From NCBI RefSeq assembly GCF_014230055.1, contig NZ_JACHVA010000081.1, forward strand, positions 7,501-71,500: a stretch of DNA of 64,000 nucleotides, read 5' to 3'. The notes under the pieces were generated by a model. That model was not told the origin of the DNA and ran no database searches. It worked only from the letters and a program-made list of their open reading frames with translations. The stretch's first letter is position 1. Each line of letters opens with the position of its first letter. This DNA is from Puniceicoccus vermicola (GTDB taxonomy: Bacteria; Verrucomicrobiota; Verrucomicrobiia; Opitutales; Puniceicoccaceae). Positions 53,195 to 62,628 of this stretch are shown here, one piece after another. A program made the translations under genes and the position numbers.

Positions 53195-54658
53195 TCATAG
53201 GGTAAACCAGAAAAGTTTCCAATCGGTCTCGTCACCGACTCGTTTCCTTCCAAACAATCCGTGAAGGATTGAAAATCCCCCCTCTTCTTCTCCCGTTCTC
53301 ACATCGAGAATCGGACCGAGGGTAAATCGGTGACCCACCTCCTTCTTCTCCACAGTCACGAGATTGAAAACAAAACTGTGCCGCCAGGTATCGAGTTCGC
53401 TGTTCCCGTCGTAGCGGTAAATGGCAAACAAGGGCGAATAGACGTCCCGAATGACCTCGTTGTGCTTGAACCACGGCTGGAAGGGCGTGAAGAGCTGAAA
53501 CTGCTTCCGCCCCTGCCCATTATTCCCCATCGAAAACCAGGGCCAAGCGTAGGTTTTGGAGGCGCTGAAATCCACATTCGGATCGCGCGCAGTCTGAAAT
53601 TCCGCCCAATACAGGAAATAGAGAAAGCTCCAATTGGAAACATTGAGTTGCTCGGTCTGCCATGTCCGGCGCTTGAGCAAGGGCCACATCCACCATTGCT
53701 TGTCCACGCCATTGCGAATGGAACGGGTGTAAAACGGACCCCAGCGATTGACGTAAGGGGTTCCTCGGCCCTGCACCAGAAACGGCCAGAAATACCGGGT
53801 TTCATGATAATCCGGCTCCTGCTGATCCGTATACCCAAAGAATGGCCAGAAGAAATTCTCCTGCACCATATTGGGACGTTTCTCATAGGTGTAGAACGGC
53901 AGAAACCCGTAATTCACGGTAGGCTCCTCAGCGCCGAGGTTCTTCACCTGATGATAAATCAGCGGCCAGAGGAGATACTTGTAGCTATAGTGCCCGGGGC
54001 GTTTGTAGGTCCCGAAAAAAGGCCAGAAGGCAAAACCGCTACTGCCCGCACCTCTCCGGTGAAAGATGAAAGGCCAAGGCGTCCCGTAACTGGTTTCTCC
54101 ATTATTTTCCCATTCCGTATAAAACGGGAAGAGGACCCACTTTACCCGATCAAAAAAGAATCGGTCTTTGATCTCTCCGTAAAACGGGAGAATTCCCCAG
54201 TAGCTGAAGGCCGGGGTGTGCGGATAGTCGTAATCAAAATAGAAGGGAAAGATCTCGAACGTGCTGCTATCCATTTCTCCGTTCGTCTGATAGCGGGAGC
54301 CCCGAATCAGGTAGAAAAGATTCCAGTAATATCCTGGGTCTGTCGCCCGGTAACTGTAGAACGGATAGAAGATGTAAAGGCTCCGAGGATTCAACGGCGC
54401 ATTTTCCGTATACCGGATTCCAAAAGGCCTCACCGCCGTCCAATCTTGCTCGGGAGAAGTGTATTCTTCCACGAACGGTCCGAGAAATTGATCACGCCGC
54501 TGCGGCCCCGAAGGCCCCTCTTCCTCAAGATTCACCCAGAAAGGCCAATAATTCTCTCCAACTTGCCAAACCGCCTTCGCAGACAGACAAGAGAAAAGAA
54601 ATACGGAGGCCCCAAACGCCCACAGGCGCCAAGCTCGAACTGTGAAAAGGAATATCAT
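53195..54658 (-). CDS. Exported aromatic WPF-repeat protein next to the mla operon, function unknown
   Basis: 487 residues. A signal peptide is clear (about 1-29, ending SCLSAKA). The mature protein repeats a tetrapeptide of the form (W/F/Y/L)PF(F/Y) at roughly 20-40 residue spacing, for example YWPFW, FYPFYS, IFPFYF, ILPFYG, LFPFYT, FWPFFG (twice), LWPLIY, FLPFYT, FWPFLV and AWPWFS: at least fifteen occurrences. Between them are alternating Tyr/Trp/Phe and polar residues, consistent with beta-strand hairpins and possibly an outer-membrane beta-barrel; it ends KLFWFTL. No named domain was recognised. It lies 62 bases upstream of mlaE on the same strand. A role in outer-membrane lipid traffic is an inference from position. 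Confidence 0.75.
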   Translation of the reverse strand: MIFLFTVRAWRLWAFGASVFLFSCLSAKAVWQVGENYWPFWVNLEEEGPSGPQRRDQFLGPFVEEYTSPEQDWTAVRPFGIRYTENAPLNPRSLYIFYPFYSYRATDPGYYWNLFYLIRGSRYQTNGEMDSSTFEIFPFYFDYDYPHTPAFSYWGILPFYGEIKDRFFFDRVKWVLFPFYTEWENNGETSYGTPWPFIFHRRGAGSSGFAFWPFFGTYKRPGHYSYKYLLWPLIYHQVKNLGAEEPTVNYGFLPFYTYEKRPNMVQENFFWPFFGYTDQQEPDYHETRYFWPFLVQGRGTPYVNRWGPFYTRSIRNGVDKQWWMWPLLKRRTWQTEQLNVSNWSFLYFLYWAEFQTARDPNVDFSASKTYAWPWFSMGNNGQGRKQFQLFTPFQPWFKHNEVIRDVYSPLFAIYRYDGNSELDTWRHSFVFNLVTVEKKEVGHRFTLGPILDVRTGEEEGGFSILHGLFGRKRVGDETDWKLFWFTL

Positions 54659-54988
54659 CTAACTCAAACCAGAGCGATCGACCCCACCGAGGGCATCGCC
54701 CGGAAAGGGGCAAGAAACCGATTAAGAAGCGACAAAATTTCCCAGTTTGCAAACTCTGAATGCACTCTGTCGCCTCGTCTTGAGAGAAAGAATCAAGAAG
54801 GTCTCCTTTCCCCCATTTTCCGTCGACAATCCTCAGGGCGGCGACTCTTCTCTCTAACGTCGCTCGAGTTTTCCCGATTTCCTCAGGGAATCCCCCACGA
54901 AGCCCGAGAAAACCTACGATTCCATGGTTGCCATCCCCTCGATATCCGAGCATGATTTCAAGCTTTTCTCCAAAACTACCACTTCCCA
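54659..54988. other. 330-base divergent intergenic region, no gene seen
   Basis: It lies between the leftward WPF-repeat gene and rightward argF and must hold both promoters. No operator palindrome or convincing coding frame was recognised. No ARG box was evident. Confidence 0.45.
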
Positions 54989-55939
54989 ATGAGGCATTTC
55001 CTGAAAGAAACGGACTTCAGCCCCGCCGAGATTCCATTAATCTTCAGCATGGCAGCAGAGTTCAAGAGGCTACGCGACGGGTCTTACCCCAAACCCCTCG
55101 AAGGGCAGAGCTGGGGAATGATTTTCTACAAAAACAGCACCCGGACCCGGATATCTTTTGAAGTCGGCCTCCGCGAGCTGGGAGCGCACGCCGTCCGCCT
55201 CGACACCAACGCGACTCAAATCAGTCGCGGCGAGAGCATCGAAGACACCGCCAAAGTCATGGGGCGCTACCTGCACGGCCTCGTCATCCGGACCTACGGA
55301 CAGGAGATCGTCGATGAGTTCGCCCAGCACGCGGGAATCCCGGTCGTAAATGCGCTCACCGACTACCTGCACCCCTGCCAAATCTACGCAGACGTCTTCA
55401 CCCTTGCCGAGAAATTCGGCGAAGACGGCGCGGACCTGGCCTCTTTGAAGGGACGCAAGCTCGTCTTTTTCGGAGATTGCAATTCGAACATGGCCAATTC
55501 CTGGGTTCTCGCCGGCGCCCTGTTCGGCATCGAAGTCGTCCTCTGCGGCCCTCCTTCCTTTGGCCCTGGGAAAGAAATTGCGGCGGAGTTGGCCCGGATC
55601 GCCCCCGGAAAAACTCCTGCCTTCACGGAGAATCCCGAGGAAGCCATCGAAGGCGCCGACGCCGTTTACACGGACGTTTGGGTCAGCATGGGAGATGAGG
55701 AAGAAGCAGCCGCTCGCCTAAAAGCGATGCGCCCCTACTCGGTGACGGCCGACCTCATGAAGAAGGCCAAACCGGAGAGCATTTTCCTTCACTGCATGCC
55801 AGCCCACCCTGGCGAGGAGGTGACCCAAGAAGTTCTTTCCAGCGAGAAATCGGTTCTATTCGACGAAGCGGAAAACCGCCTCCATATGCAAAAAGCGATC
55901 CTTGCCCAACTGGGAGAATGGGCTAAACAAGAGAAGTGA
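54989..55939 (+). CDS. argF: Ornithine carbamoyltransferase
   Basis: 316 residues, normal length. Carbamoyl-phosphate binding STRTR is at 50-54 in [19 protein letters not shown] is near 130 in [11 protein letters not shown], and the ornithine-side loop [16 protein letters not shown] carries the SMG motif that separates ornithine from aspartate transcarbamylases. The active-site [11 protein letters not shown] holds the usual Cys of HCLP with Leu replaced by Met. It makes citrulline from ornithine and carbamoyl phosphate in arginine synthesis. The last four bases overlap the GTG start of ppk, so the two genes are translationally coupled, an unusual pairing. No clear ribosome site precedes the ATG. 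Confidence 0.95.
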   Translation: MRHFLKETDFSPAEIPLIFSMAAEFKRLRDGSYPKPLEGQSWGMIFYKNSTRTRISFEVGLRELGAHAVRLDTNATQISRGESIEDTAKVMGRYLHGLVIRTYGQEIVDEFAQHAGIPVVNALTDYLHPCQIYADVFTLAEKFGEDGADLASLKGRKLVFFGDCNSNMANSWVLAGALFGIEVVLCGPPSFGPGKEIAAELARIAPGKTPAFTENPEEAIEGADAVYTDVWVSMGDEEEAAARLKAMRPYSVTADLMKKAKPESIFLHCMPAHPGEEVTQEVLSSEKSVLFDEAENRLHMQKAILAQLGEWAKQEK

Positions 55940-58179
55940 CCACTCGCAAACGGACAAATCTCTCTCTCCCGGAAGGAGTCAAAAGCCCGTTCCACGGGGA
56001 CCGCCCCTTTTTCAATCGTGAGCTCAGCTGGCTCGCTTTCAACCAGCGGGTGCTCGAGCAGGCCACCAATCCTGACTATCCCCTCCTCGAGCGGGTCCGC
56101 TTCATAGCCTTCGTCAGCTCCAATCTGGACGAATTCTTCGAGATCCGCGTCGCCGGACTCATGCAGAAGGTGGACTCCGGCATCACTCGGACGGGTCTCG
56201 ACGGTCTCGAGCCCAAAGAGCAGCTCAACCGGATCCGCAAGATCACTTCCCGGCTGGTCAATGACCAGTACGCTTGCTGGAACAACCAACTGGTCCCGGA
56301 TCTCAAAGAAGAGAATATTGTCTTCAAAAAGGTCGACCAACTGACGAAAGCCGAGGACACTTGGGTCCAGAAGTACTTCGAAGAAAGCGTTTTCCCGGTT
56401 CTGACCCCGCTAGCGATTGATCCGGGACATCCATTCCCGCAGATCACAAACAAGTCCCTCAACATCCTCGCCTGCATTCGCAACCACGAGGAAGGTGAGG
56501 AGGATCTACTCGCGATCCTCCCGGTTCCACGCATTCTCCCCCGCATTGTCGAAATCCCCTCCAAGGGCACCAAATACCGCACCTACGTCTTCCTGAGCGA
56601 CGTCATCGGAAAATATGCCAGCCAGCTTTTTCCGGGTTTCGAAACTCTCTCGACCCATGCCTTCCGCGTGACCCGCAACAGCGACCTCTACATCGACGAG
56701 GAAGAAGTGGATAACCTTCTCCAAACCATCGAGGAGGAATTGCACAAGCTGAAGAAGGGCGCCTCGGTGCGACTCGAGATTGCCGACACGGTTCCCGAAA
56801 ACGCACTCGAGCGCCTACTCCAGGCGATCAACCTTTCGAAGGAGTCTGTCTTCCGCGTCGACGGCCCGATCAACCTCCTCCGAGTCATGGGTTTCTATGA
56901 CATGGTGGACCGCCCCGACCTCAAGTTTCCTCCCTTCCCCTCATCGACTCCGCAGGCTCTCGCCGAGTCGACGAATATCTTCGATACGATTTCCCGGGAG
57001 GACTTTCTCCTGCACCATCCCTTCGAATCATTTACCCCTGTGGTCGAATTTTTGCGGCAGGCAGGCAAGGACCCGAAAGTCTACGCCATCAAGCAGACGC
57101 TGTACCGCACCAGCGGCGACTCACCGATCATCGAAGCACTGATCGAAGCCTCGACCCAAGGCAAACAGGTCACCGCCCTCATCGAGCTCAAAGCCCGTTT
57201 CGACGAGGCGAACAACATTCACTGGGCTCGACAGCTGGAGGATGCCGGAGTCCACGTCGTCTATGGCTTGGTCGGGCTCAAAACCCACTGCAAGACCTGC
57301 CTCGTCATTCGCCGTGAGCCGGACAACACGCTGCGCCGCTTCGTTCACATGGGGACGGGAAACTACAACCCGAAGACCGCCCGCCTCTACACCGACTATT
57401 CGTACTTTACCGCCAAGCCACACATCACCGAGGAGGTCGCCGATCTCTTCAACTCATTGACCGGCTTCGCCCGCTCCCCCAGCTTCAAGCATCTGCTGGT
57501 CGCCCCTTTCAACCTCCACGCTTCGATCCAGAAATTCATCCGACAAGAGGCGACCAATGCCCGCGCCGGCAAGCCAGCCCGGATCATCGCCAAGGTGAAC
57601 AGCCTCATCGATCAGGAAACGATCGAGTCCCTCTACGAAGCCTCCCAGGCGGGTGTGCAAATCGATCTCATCGTTCGCGGGATCTGCGGCTTGATCCCCG
57701 GCGTCAAAGGCCTGAGCGAGAACATCCGCGTCCGCTCCATCCTCGGACGCTACCTCGAACACTCTCGGATCTACTACTTCCAGAATCATGGGCGCAAAGC
57801 CCGCATTTACGTCGGCAGTGCCGACTGGATGCCCCGCAATTTCTTCCGCCGGATTGAGGCGGTGTTTCCCCTCGAAGAAACCGAACACCGGAAACACGTT
57901 CTGGAAACCCTCCGGACTTACCTCAAGGACAACACCCATTCGAAGCAGCTTCGTCCGACCGGCACCTACGCAAAGGTTCCCGTCTCCAAACGGAGCACTC
58001 CTTTCTCCGCGCAACATTTCTTTATGGAGCAGGCCCTAGAAGCCAGCAAACGCTCGAGCGAAGAGCTGGAAGCAGGAAAGCCCACCCTAAAACTACGGGG
58101 AGAGCCTCGCAATTCGCCAAGCGCGGATTCCACAAAAAAGACGGCGTCCGATCCGGACGCCGCCTCAAACGAAAAATAA
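55936..58179 (+). CDS. ppk: Polyphosphate kinase Ppk1
   Basis: 747 residues with a GTG start overlapping the argF stop (GTGA). Domain order follows Ppk1: N domain with [16 protein letters not shown], head domain, and two C domains. The autophosphorylated histidine is His471 in [16 protein letters not shown]; the second catalytic histidine is His618 in [19 protein letters not shown]. It reversibly makes polyphosphate from ATP and is membrane-associated. About 60 residues past the family's usual end form a polar tail ([15 protein letters not shown]). Its last coding bases contain the terminator of the convergent trxA operon. Confidence 0.96.
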   Translation: MTTRKRTNLSLPEGVKSPFHGDRPFFNRELSWLAFNQRVLEQATNPDYPLLERVRFIAFVSSNLDEFFEIRVAGLMQKVDSGITRTGLDGLEPKEQLNRIRKITSRLVNDQYACWNNQLVPDLKEENIVFKKVDQLTKAEDTWVQKYFEESVFPVLTPLAIDPGHPFPQITNKSLNILACIRNHEEGEEDLLAILPVPRILPRIVEIPSKGTKYRTYVFLSDVIGKYASQLFPGFETLSTHAFRVTRNSDLYIDEEEVDNLLQTIEEELHKLKKGASVRLEIADTVPENALERLLQAINLSKESVFRVDGPINLLRVMGFYDMVDRPDLKFPPFPSSTPQALAESTNIFDTISREDFLLHHPFESFTPVVEFLRQAGKDPKVYAIKQTLYRTSGDSPIIEALIEASTQGKQVTALIELKARFDEANNIHWARQLEDAGVHVVYGLVGLKTHCKTCLVIRREPDNTLRRFVHMGTGNYNPKTARLYTDYSYFTAKPHITEEVADLFNSLTGFARSPSFKHLLVAPFNLHASIQKFIRQEATNARAGKPARIIAKVNSLIDQETIESLYEASQAGVQIDLIVRGICGLIPGVKGLSENIRVRSILGRYLEHSRIYYFQNHGRKARIYVGSADWMPRNFFRRIEAVFPLEETEHRKHVLETLRTYLKDNTHSKQLRPTGTYAKVPVSKRSTPFSAQHFFMEQALEASKRSSEELEAGKPTLKLRGEPRNSPSADSTKKTASDPDAASNEK
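58134..58161 (-). terminator. Intrinsic terminator of the hisI-scpA-trxA operon, located inside ppk
   Basis: Perfect 8-bp stem GGCGTCCG / CGGACGCC (58143-58150, 58154-58161) with a three-base loop. On the minus strand it is followed by GTC and TTTTTT (58134-58139). It lies 65 bases beyond the trxA stop, within the 3' coding end of convergent ppk. Confidence 0.85.
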
Positions 58180-58225
58180 GTTTTCGTGAACTCCAGAGCC
58201 GACTCGAGGTCAGCTCCCGGATGAT

Positions 58226-58546
58226 TTAGGACAGACGCTTCTTCAGGTCTTCCTTAGAGGTCAGACCTACGACTTGGTCGACCATTTCGCCCTCTTTATT
58301 GAAAAAGAGGAGAGTTGGAATCGCGCGCACGCCGTGCTTTTGGGCAACTTCCTGATTCTCGTCCACGTTGACCTTGAAGACCATAGCTGCGTCGCCGAGC
58401 TCACCAGCAACTTCTTCCAGAATCGGAGTCAGCGCCTTACAAGGTCCGCACCATGGTGCCCAAAAATCGACGACGGAGGGCTTCCCTGCAGCCTTGATCG
58501 TCGAGTCGAAATCCGCACTCGTCAGTTCTTTGATATTTTCTGCCAT
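58226..58546 (-). CDS. trxA: Thioredoxin
   Basis: 106 residues. The active site WCGPC (32-36) is in VVDFWAPWCGPCKALTPILE, with the buried acid before it replaced in the usual manner (VDFWA), the cis-Pro in VRAIPTLLFF and the GLTSKEDL end of TrxA. No signal peptide, so cytosolic. It is the last gene of a five-gene operon, 6 bases after the Pro/Ala/Lys-rich protein gene. It reduces protein disulfides using thioredoxin reductase. Confidence 0.96.
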   Translation of the reverse strand: MAENIKELTSADFDSTIKAAGKPSVVDFWAPWCGPCKALTPILEEVAGELGDAAMVFKVNVDENQEVAQKHGVRAIPTLLFFNKEGEMVDQVVGLTSKEDLKKRLS

Positions 58547-58552
58547 AATGTT

Positions 58553-59404
58553 TTAAAGTAGTTTGAGGATATCACTCAAAATCAGGTAACCGACTGCGAG
58601 TGCTCCGACACATGTGAGAACGTCAATTGCAACGCCCACTGCAGAGACATCGCTATCCCGTTTCTTCCCGGTGTCAAACGTGACAGCGGAACCACCCTGA
58701 GTAGGTTGCGATTTTGCCGAAGCAGCTCCAGGACGCACGACGTGCGGTTTTGGAGGCTGTGGCTTCGATGCCGGAGCTTTCGGCGCTTCGGGCTTGGCGG
58801 CTTCCGGTTTCGCTTCCTCGGAGGCGGCGGCATCCGGCTTTGGGGCGGCTGCGGGTTTCGGAGCTGGGGCTTCACCCTTGGGCTCTTCTTCCTTCGCTTC
58901 CGCCGGTTTCGGCTTCACGGGAATCTTTGGAGTCAGCTTCGGCTTCTCTCCTTTGGGTTCCAAAGTGGGTTTTGCGGCAACTTTCGGAGCTGGCTTCGGC
59001 GAAGGGGCTTCCGGCTCCTTATCAGCGGAGTCCGCAGAAGGAGTCGCGGGTTTCGGCGATCCAGCGGGCTTCGGGGCCTCTGCCTTCTCAGGCTCGGCTT
59101 CCCCCGCAGGCTTTTTCGGAGGCAATGGTGCCATGGGCTTCTTGGCCTTCATGTCACTCAAATTCGGAAGGCCTCCCGGTTTCTTCGGGGGCAGCTTCGG
59201 CTTCAGCATGGGGGCTTTTGCAGCAGGTTTCGGTGTTTCTTCAGTTTTCTTTTCTTCTTCCGCCATTGTTTCTGGGGGTTCGGGATGCAACAAGTCCTGA
59301 CCTTTCGACCGAGTCATTCGAATAGAAGATCCCGCAGGCTTCGATGCCTTCATGGGGATACCACTGCTCTTCGAAGCGGATTCGGTTTTGGAGTCGGAGG
59401 ACAT
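58553..59404 (-). CDS. Disordered Pro/Ala/Lys/Glu-rich protein with a C-terminal membrane anchor
   Basis: 283 residues. About residues 40-240 are low complexity: repeated KPxP, PKPA, EAPKP and KPK units (for example GEAPAPKPAAAPKPDAAAS) with almost no hydrophobic residues, so this part is likely disordered. The last ~22 residues (about 259-281, GVAIDVLTCVGALAVGYLIL) form one membrane helix, giving a tail-anchored layout with the disordered part in the cytoplasm. The N-terminal 35 residues are basic and Ser-rich. It lies between an 80-residue gene and trxA with 16- and 6-base gaps. No family recognised; a scaffold, spacer or cell-envelope spanning tether is possible. Confidence 0.7.
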   Translation of the reverse strand: MSSDSKTESASKSSGIPMKASKPAGSSIRMTRSKGQDLLHPEPPETMAEEEKKTEETPKPAAKAPMLKPKLPPKKPGGLPNLSDMKAKKPMAPLPPKKPAGEAEPEKAEAPKPAGSPKPATPSADSADKEPEAPSPKPAPKVAAKPTLEPKGEKPKLTPKIPVKPKPAEAKEEEPKGEAPAPKPAAAPKPDAAASEEAKPEAAKPEAPKAPASKPQPPKPHVVRPGAASAKSQPTQGGSAVTFDTGKKRDSDVSAVGVAIDVLTCVGALAVGYLILSDILKLL

Positions 59405-59420
59405 AATCAGTAAGTAAAGC

Positions 59421-59663
59421 TCAGTTAGGGGTATTCTTATGGATAATATCTGACAATTCCTTTTTGTCCGTATCTTCTAAAGACTTTCCCTTCCGGGACA
59501 GATCTTCAAAGGTTTTGACCAAAGTTTCCGTCATTCGCCCGTGGGTTTCTTCCGAACCTCCGACGATGGAAAACTTGTCCGCACGGGTGACCCGCTTGTG
59601 ACCATCGGAATGATCCAAGCCAATTCCCAGCAGATGCGCCTTTGCTTTTTTATCACGTTCCAC
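59421..59663 (-). CDS. Small conserved-looking soluble protein, function unknown
   Basis: 80 residues, charged, no signal peptide or membrane helix. Segments GIGLDHSDGHKRVTRADKFS and IVGGSEETHGRMTETLVKTF suggest a compact fold with several His and Asp residues; the end (LEDTDKKELSDIIHKN) looks helical. Placement, 17 bases after scpA and 16 bases before the Pro/Ala-rich gene, argues that it is translated. Not recognised as a named family. Confidence 0.65.
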   Translation of the reverse strand: MERDKKAKAHLLGIGLDHSDGHKRVTRADKFSIVGGSEETHGRMTETLVKTFEDLSRKGKSLEDTDKKELSDIIHKNTPN

Positions 59664-59680
59664 AGTCTCAGTATCCGGTT

Positions 59681-60460
59681 TTATTCGATATTTTCAAGGG
59701 CATCCCGCGGTTCGGGGGTCCGGCAGGTAATATCGCCAAAGGCCAAATCCTGCTGGATCTCGAGCTTCCCGACCCGTGTTAGCTCCAAAACCGCGAGAAA
59801 GGTTGCGGCCAAGGTATTCAGGGAAAAACTTCCCGTAGCAAAGAGTTCGCTAAAACGAAACCCTCCCTGAGTCTTCAAACGACCGAGAACAAACTCCATA
59901 CGCTCGGCGACCGTTATCGGATCATCCTCAATTTCGCCGACGACGATTCGGTCCGCAAGTCGCCGCAGAACCTTGTTGAAGGCATTCCATACCTCAAGCT
60001 GATCGCTGGAACGGAGAGGGATCTCCTCTTCTTCGTTCTTACGGCCGACCTTGCGCGGGATGCGGTTCGAATTCTCATCCATGAGATCTTCGAGCTGCCC
60101 GGACATTTCCTTGAAGGCGCGATATTCGATCAACTGCTGGACCAGCTCCCAGCGTGGATCCTGACCGTCCTCATCCTCTTTCTCGGCCTTGCCTCGCTTT
60201 TCCTTCGGAAGGAGGACCCGGCTCTTGATGTACATCAGAGTCGAGGCCATGACGAAGAACTCGCCGGCCACCTCCAGATCCAGCTCCTCCATCTCTTTCA
60301 GGATTTTCAGATACTGATGAGTGACCTCGATAATCGGAATGTCGTGAATGTTGATCTCATTGCGGCGAATGAGGAACAGCAGCAAATCCAAGGGCCCTTC
60401 GAATACTGGCAGGCGCACCGCGGGCTCTTCAGCAGAGAGCAACTGTTCGTCGGACAACAT
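59681..60460 (-). CDS. scpA: Segregation and condensation protein ScpA
   Basis: 259 residues. It is the kleisin of the bacterial SMC complex. The N-terminal helix bundle has VRLPVFEGPLDLLLFLIRRN then EINIHDIPIIEVTHQYLKIL (the FEGPLDLLLxLI and IxDIPI motifs) and FFVMASTLMYIKSRVLLPKE. A variable acidic linker follows, then a C-terminal winged helix with VAERMEFVLGRL and FLAVLELTRVGKLEIQQDLA. No scpB gene is beside it. It is 21 bases after hisI in the five-gene operon. Role: chromosome condensation with SMC. Confidence 0.95.
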   Translation of the reverse strand: MLSDEQLLSAEEPAVRLPVFEGPLDLLLFLIRRNEINIHDIPIIEVTHQYLKILKEMEELDLEVAGEFFVMASTLMYIKSRVLLPKEKRGKAEKEDEDGQDPRWELVQQLIEYRAFKEMSGQLEDLMDENSNRIPRKVGRKNEEEEIPLRSSDQLEVWNAFNKVLRRLADRIVVGEIEDDPITVAERMEFVLGRLKTQGGFRFSELFATGSFSLNTLAATFLAVLELTRVGKLEIQQDLAFGDITCRTPEPRDALENIE

Positions 60461-60481
60461 TCTGAGGCTTCCGCAGAAGGA

Positions 60482-60901
60482 TCAGTCTTTGCAGAAAACC
60501 AACTGGTTCTCGTTCTCCGCATCGATCTTCCGATAGTAGCAACCTGAGCGGGCTTTCCCGTCTTTCCCCTTGGTGTGACAGGACCCTGCGCCCTGAGGGA
60601 TCACGCGGTACAGGAGTGAATTCTGCTCACAGTTCACCCGGACCTCAACGATCTTCAGCCAGTCGCCGCTGGTCTTCCCCTTGATCCAGAGTTCGTTCCG
60701 GCTCGTGCTCCAGAACGTCGCCATTCCCGACTCAAGGGTATACTGCAAAGCCTTCTCGTTCGCATAGGCGAGGATCAGCACCTCACCGTTATCGGCGTTC
60801 TGCACAACTACCGGGACAACATCACTCTCGGTCTTGGCAACCTTTTCCAACTTCGTGAAGTCGAGCTGCAGTTCGCTACCTTCTTCCAAATCTAGACTCA
60901 T
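60482..60901 (-). CDS. hisI: Phosphoribosyl-AMP cyclohydrolase HisI
   Basis: 139 residues from ATG 60901, preceded by a G-rich run (GGGGGGT); a start at 60937 would add 12 residues. Family blocks are VPVVVQNADNGEVLILAYAN, then FWSTSRNELWIKGKTSGD (the SR-LW-KG-TSGN signature), then VNCEQNSLLYRVIPQGAGSC with the zinc cysteines, and HTKG..SGCYY. It opens the imidazolinone-forming ring of PR-AMP in histidine biosynthesis. HisE is not fused. It heads the operon with scpA. Confidence 0.93.
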   Translation of the reverse strand: MSLDLEEGSELQLDFTKLEKVAKTESDVVPVVVQNADNGEVLILAYANEKALQYTLESGMATFWSTSRNELWIKGKTSGDWLKIVEVRVNCEQNSLLYRVIPQGAGSCHTKGKDGKARSGCYYRKIDAENENQLVFCKD

Positions 60902-61033
60902 ACCCCCCAAACAAAGGACTCTGAGGCCGAATGCCAATGAATTTCGTCGGTTCAGAACACTGCTCTAATTCTAAAAAGCTGTCGCTTTTCCCCCATAAAA
61001 CCCTTCTTGCTTCGGTTTTCCCGATTCGACAAA

Positions 61034-61726
61034 ATGGATTTATACATGCCCACTGAACAAGAACCGATTCCTCTACCCCGTCTCGAATCCCCCCATGAGA
61101 TGAAGCTTTTGGATGTCCAAAAGAGCTTCCAGTCCTCCCCCAAACTTCCCTTCGGCCAAAACTGGTACGGAAAGACCGAACGCGATTTCCAACCCGGAAC
61201 CGTCATGGCCTCCTGGTGCCCGGACTACCTACACATCTTCGCCGATTTCGAGGACGAGGACATCGTTCTCGCCGAAGGCTCATCCCTAGCCAGCAGCCTG
61301 ATCGTCGCGGACATTTTTCAGGTTTTCATCGATCGCCCGCTTCAGGGGGACTATCTCGAGCTCCACGTGACACCTGACAATCACTCTCGGGCTCTTGCCT
61401 GGACTCCGGAGCGGCTCAACCAATTCCGCGAGGGCGAAATCTCGCTGGATGACATCCTCATCGACAACGACCAAAGTCTCCTCTCGGACACCTGGATCGA
61501 ACAGGACGAAGGGTCCTGGCATGCGTACCTCAGGGTTCCCATCTCCTTGATCGATTCTTCATCCCCCCACTTCCAGGGCGACCTCTCCGTCCGCGGGACC
61601 TTTTGCCGTTTCGACGCCTCACCGGACTCTCCGGCACCCGTTCTCTCCTCAACCTCCCCGTTCCTGTCTGGTCCCAAGTTCCACGAACGCGAGGACTGGC
61701 ACAATCTTCTCCTCCAAGAGAGCTAA
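61034..61726 (+). CDS. CBM9-like beta-sandwich protein, function uncertain
   Basis: 230 residues from ATG 61034 (ATG 61007 and 61046 are alternatives; none has a good ribosome site). The predicted sheet-rich protein begins [20 protein letters not shown] and contains [40 protein letters not shown] (split here), and a C-terminal [16 protein letters not shown]. The order of acidic turns and the DIFQVFID element resemble family 9 carbohydrate-binding-like (DOMON/CBM9) domains. There is no signal peptide, so it is likely cytosolic. Twenty-five bases separate it from the CvfB-like gene. Confidence in family is low; coding status is good. Confidence 0.6.
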   Translation: MDLYMPTEQEPIPLPRLESPHEMKLLDVQKSFQSSPKLPFGQNWYGKTERDFQPGTVMASWCPDYLHIFADFEDEDIVLAEGSSLASSLIVADIFQVFIDRPLQGDYLELHVTPDNHSRALAWTPERLNQFREGEISLDDILIDNDQSLLSDTWIEQDEGSWHAYLRVPISLIDSSSPHFQGDLSVRGTFCRFDASPDSPAPVLSSTSPFLSGPKFHEREDWHNLLLQES

Positions 61727-61751
61727 ATTTCCTCCTCTTCCCAAAAGCACT

Positions 61752-62588
61752 GTGGCACAAATCGGCAAAATCAACGTTCTTCCCATCATCGAATCCTCCG
61801 ATCATGGATTCTATCTCGACGGCGGAGAACACGACAAAATCCTCCTCCCCAACGCCTACGTCGATACCACCATGGAGATCGGTAAGGAGGTTGAAGTCTT
61901 CATCTATGGCGACTCCGAGGACCGCCTCGTCGCCACCACCGAGACACCCTTGGTGCAAGCTGGAGAATTTGCCTGCCTCGAGGTCGTCCACGTCCACCCT
62001 CGCATGGGAGCCTTTCTCGACTGGGGCCTGCAGAAGGATCTCCTCCTCCCCTACCGCGAACAGGGAGAAAGAGATTTGCGCGCCGGAGATCTCGTCGTCG
62101 TTGCAGTTTACGTCGATGAGTATTCCAACCGCATCGTGGCCTCGACCCGACTTCATCGCCATTTCAGCAAAGAGGTGCCCGACTACCAGCCCAATCAGCC
62201 AGTGGACGTCATCATCTATAGCCGTTCTCCACTGGGATATAAGGCGATCGTGGACAAGACCTACAGCGGCCTACTCTTCCACGGAGAAACCTCCGACAAG
62301 CTGCACCATGGCGACCAATTCCAAGGCTACATCAAGAAGGTCCACGAAGATGGAAAGATCGACGTGCTCCGCGACCCGTTTGGCTATAAACGGGTCGATC
62401 CACTCTCCGAGAAGATCCTTGAGAAACTGAAGGCCGCCGAAGGACGACTCCCGTTCAACGATAAATCATCTCCAGAAGACATCCGGACCGAGTTCGGCTG
62501 CAGCAAGCAGGCTTTCAAGCAGGCCATCGGCAACCTCTACAAACAACGCCGCATCGCGATTAACAAAGCGGGCATTGAGCTGGTGTAA
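61752..62588 (+). CDS. CvfB-like S1 RNA-binding protein
   Basis: 278 residues starting at GTG 61752. Domain order is that of CvfB/YitL: three S1-like OB domains (about 4-70, 72-140, 145-220), seen from [36 protein letters not shown] and [20 protein letters not shown], then a winged helix (about 225-278) with [24 protein letters not shown] (split), ending in KAGIELV. CvfB affects expression of virulence and regulatory RNAs in staphylococci by binding RNA; the target in this organism is unknown. It follows the CBM9-like gene closely and is convergent with the TolB-like gene. Confidence 0.9.
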   Translation: MAQIGKINVLPIIESSDHGFYLDGGEHDKILLPNAYVDTTMEIGKEVEVFIYGDSEDRLVATTETPLVQAGEFACLEVVHVHPRMGAFLDWGLQKDLLLPYREQGERDLRAGDLVVVAVYVDEYSNRIVASTRLHRHFSKEVPDYQPNQPVDVIIYSRSPLGYKAIVDKTYSGLLFHGETSDKLHHGDQFQGYIKKVHEDGKIDVLRDPFGYKRVDPLSEKILEKLKAAEGRLPFNDKSSPEDIRTEFGCSKQAFKQAIGNLYKQRRIAINKAGIELV

Positions 62589-62628
62589 AATTCCATGCCT
62601 CTCTCAGGTCGGCCACTCGACCCGATTG

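Noticed and set aside
53330-54955. Long plus-strand open frame antisense to the WPF-repeat gene
   Set aside because: It mirrors the codon bias of the minus-strand gene, has no domain or signal, and the minus frame has a signal peptide and regular repeats.
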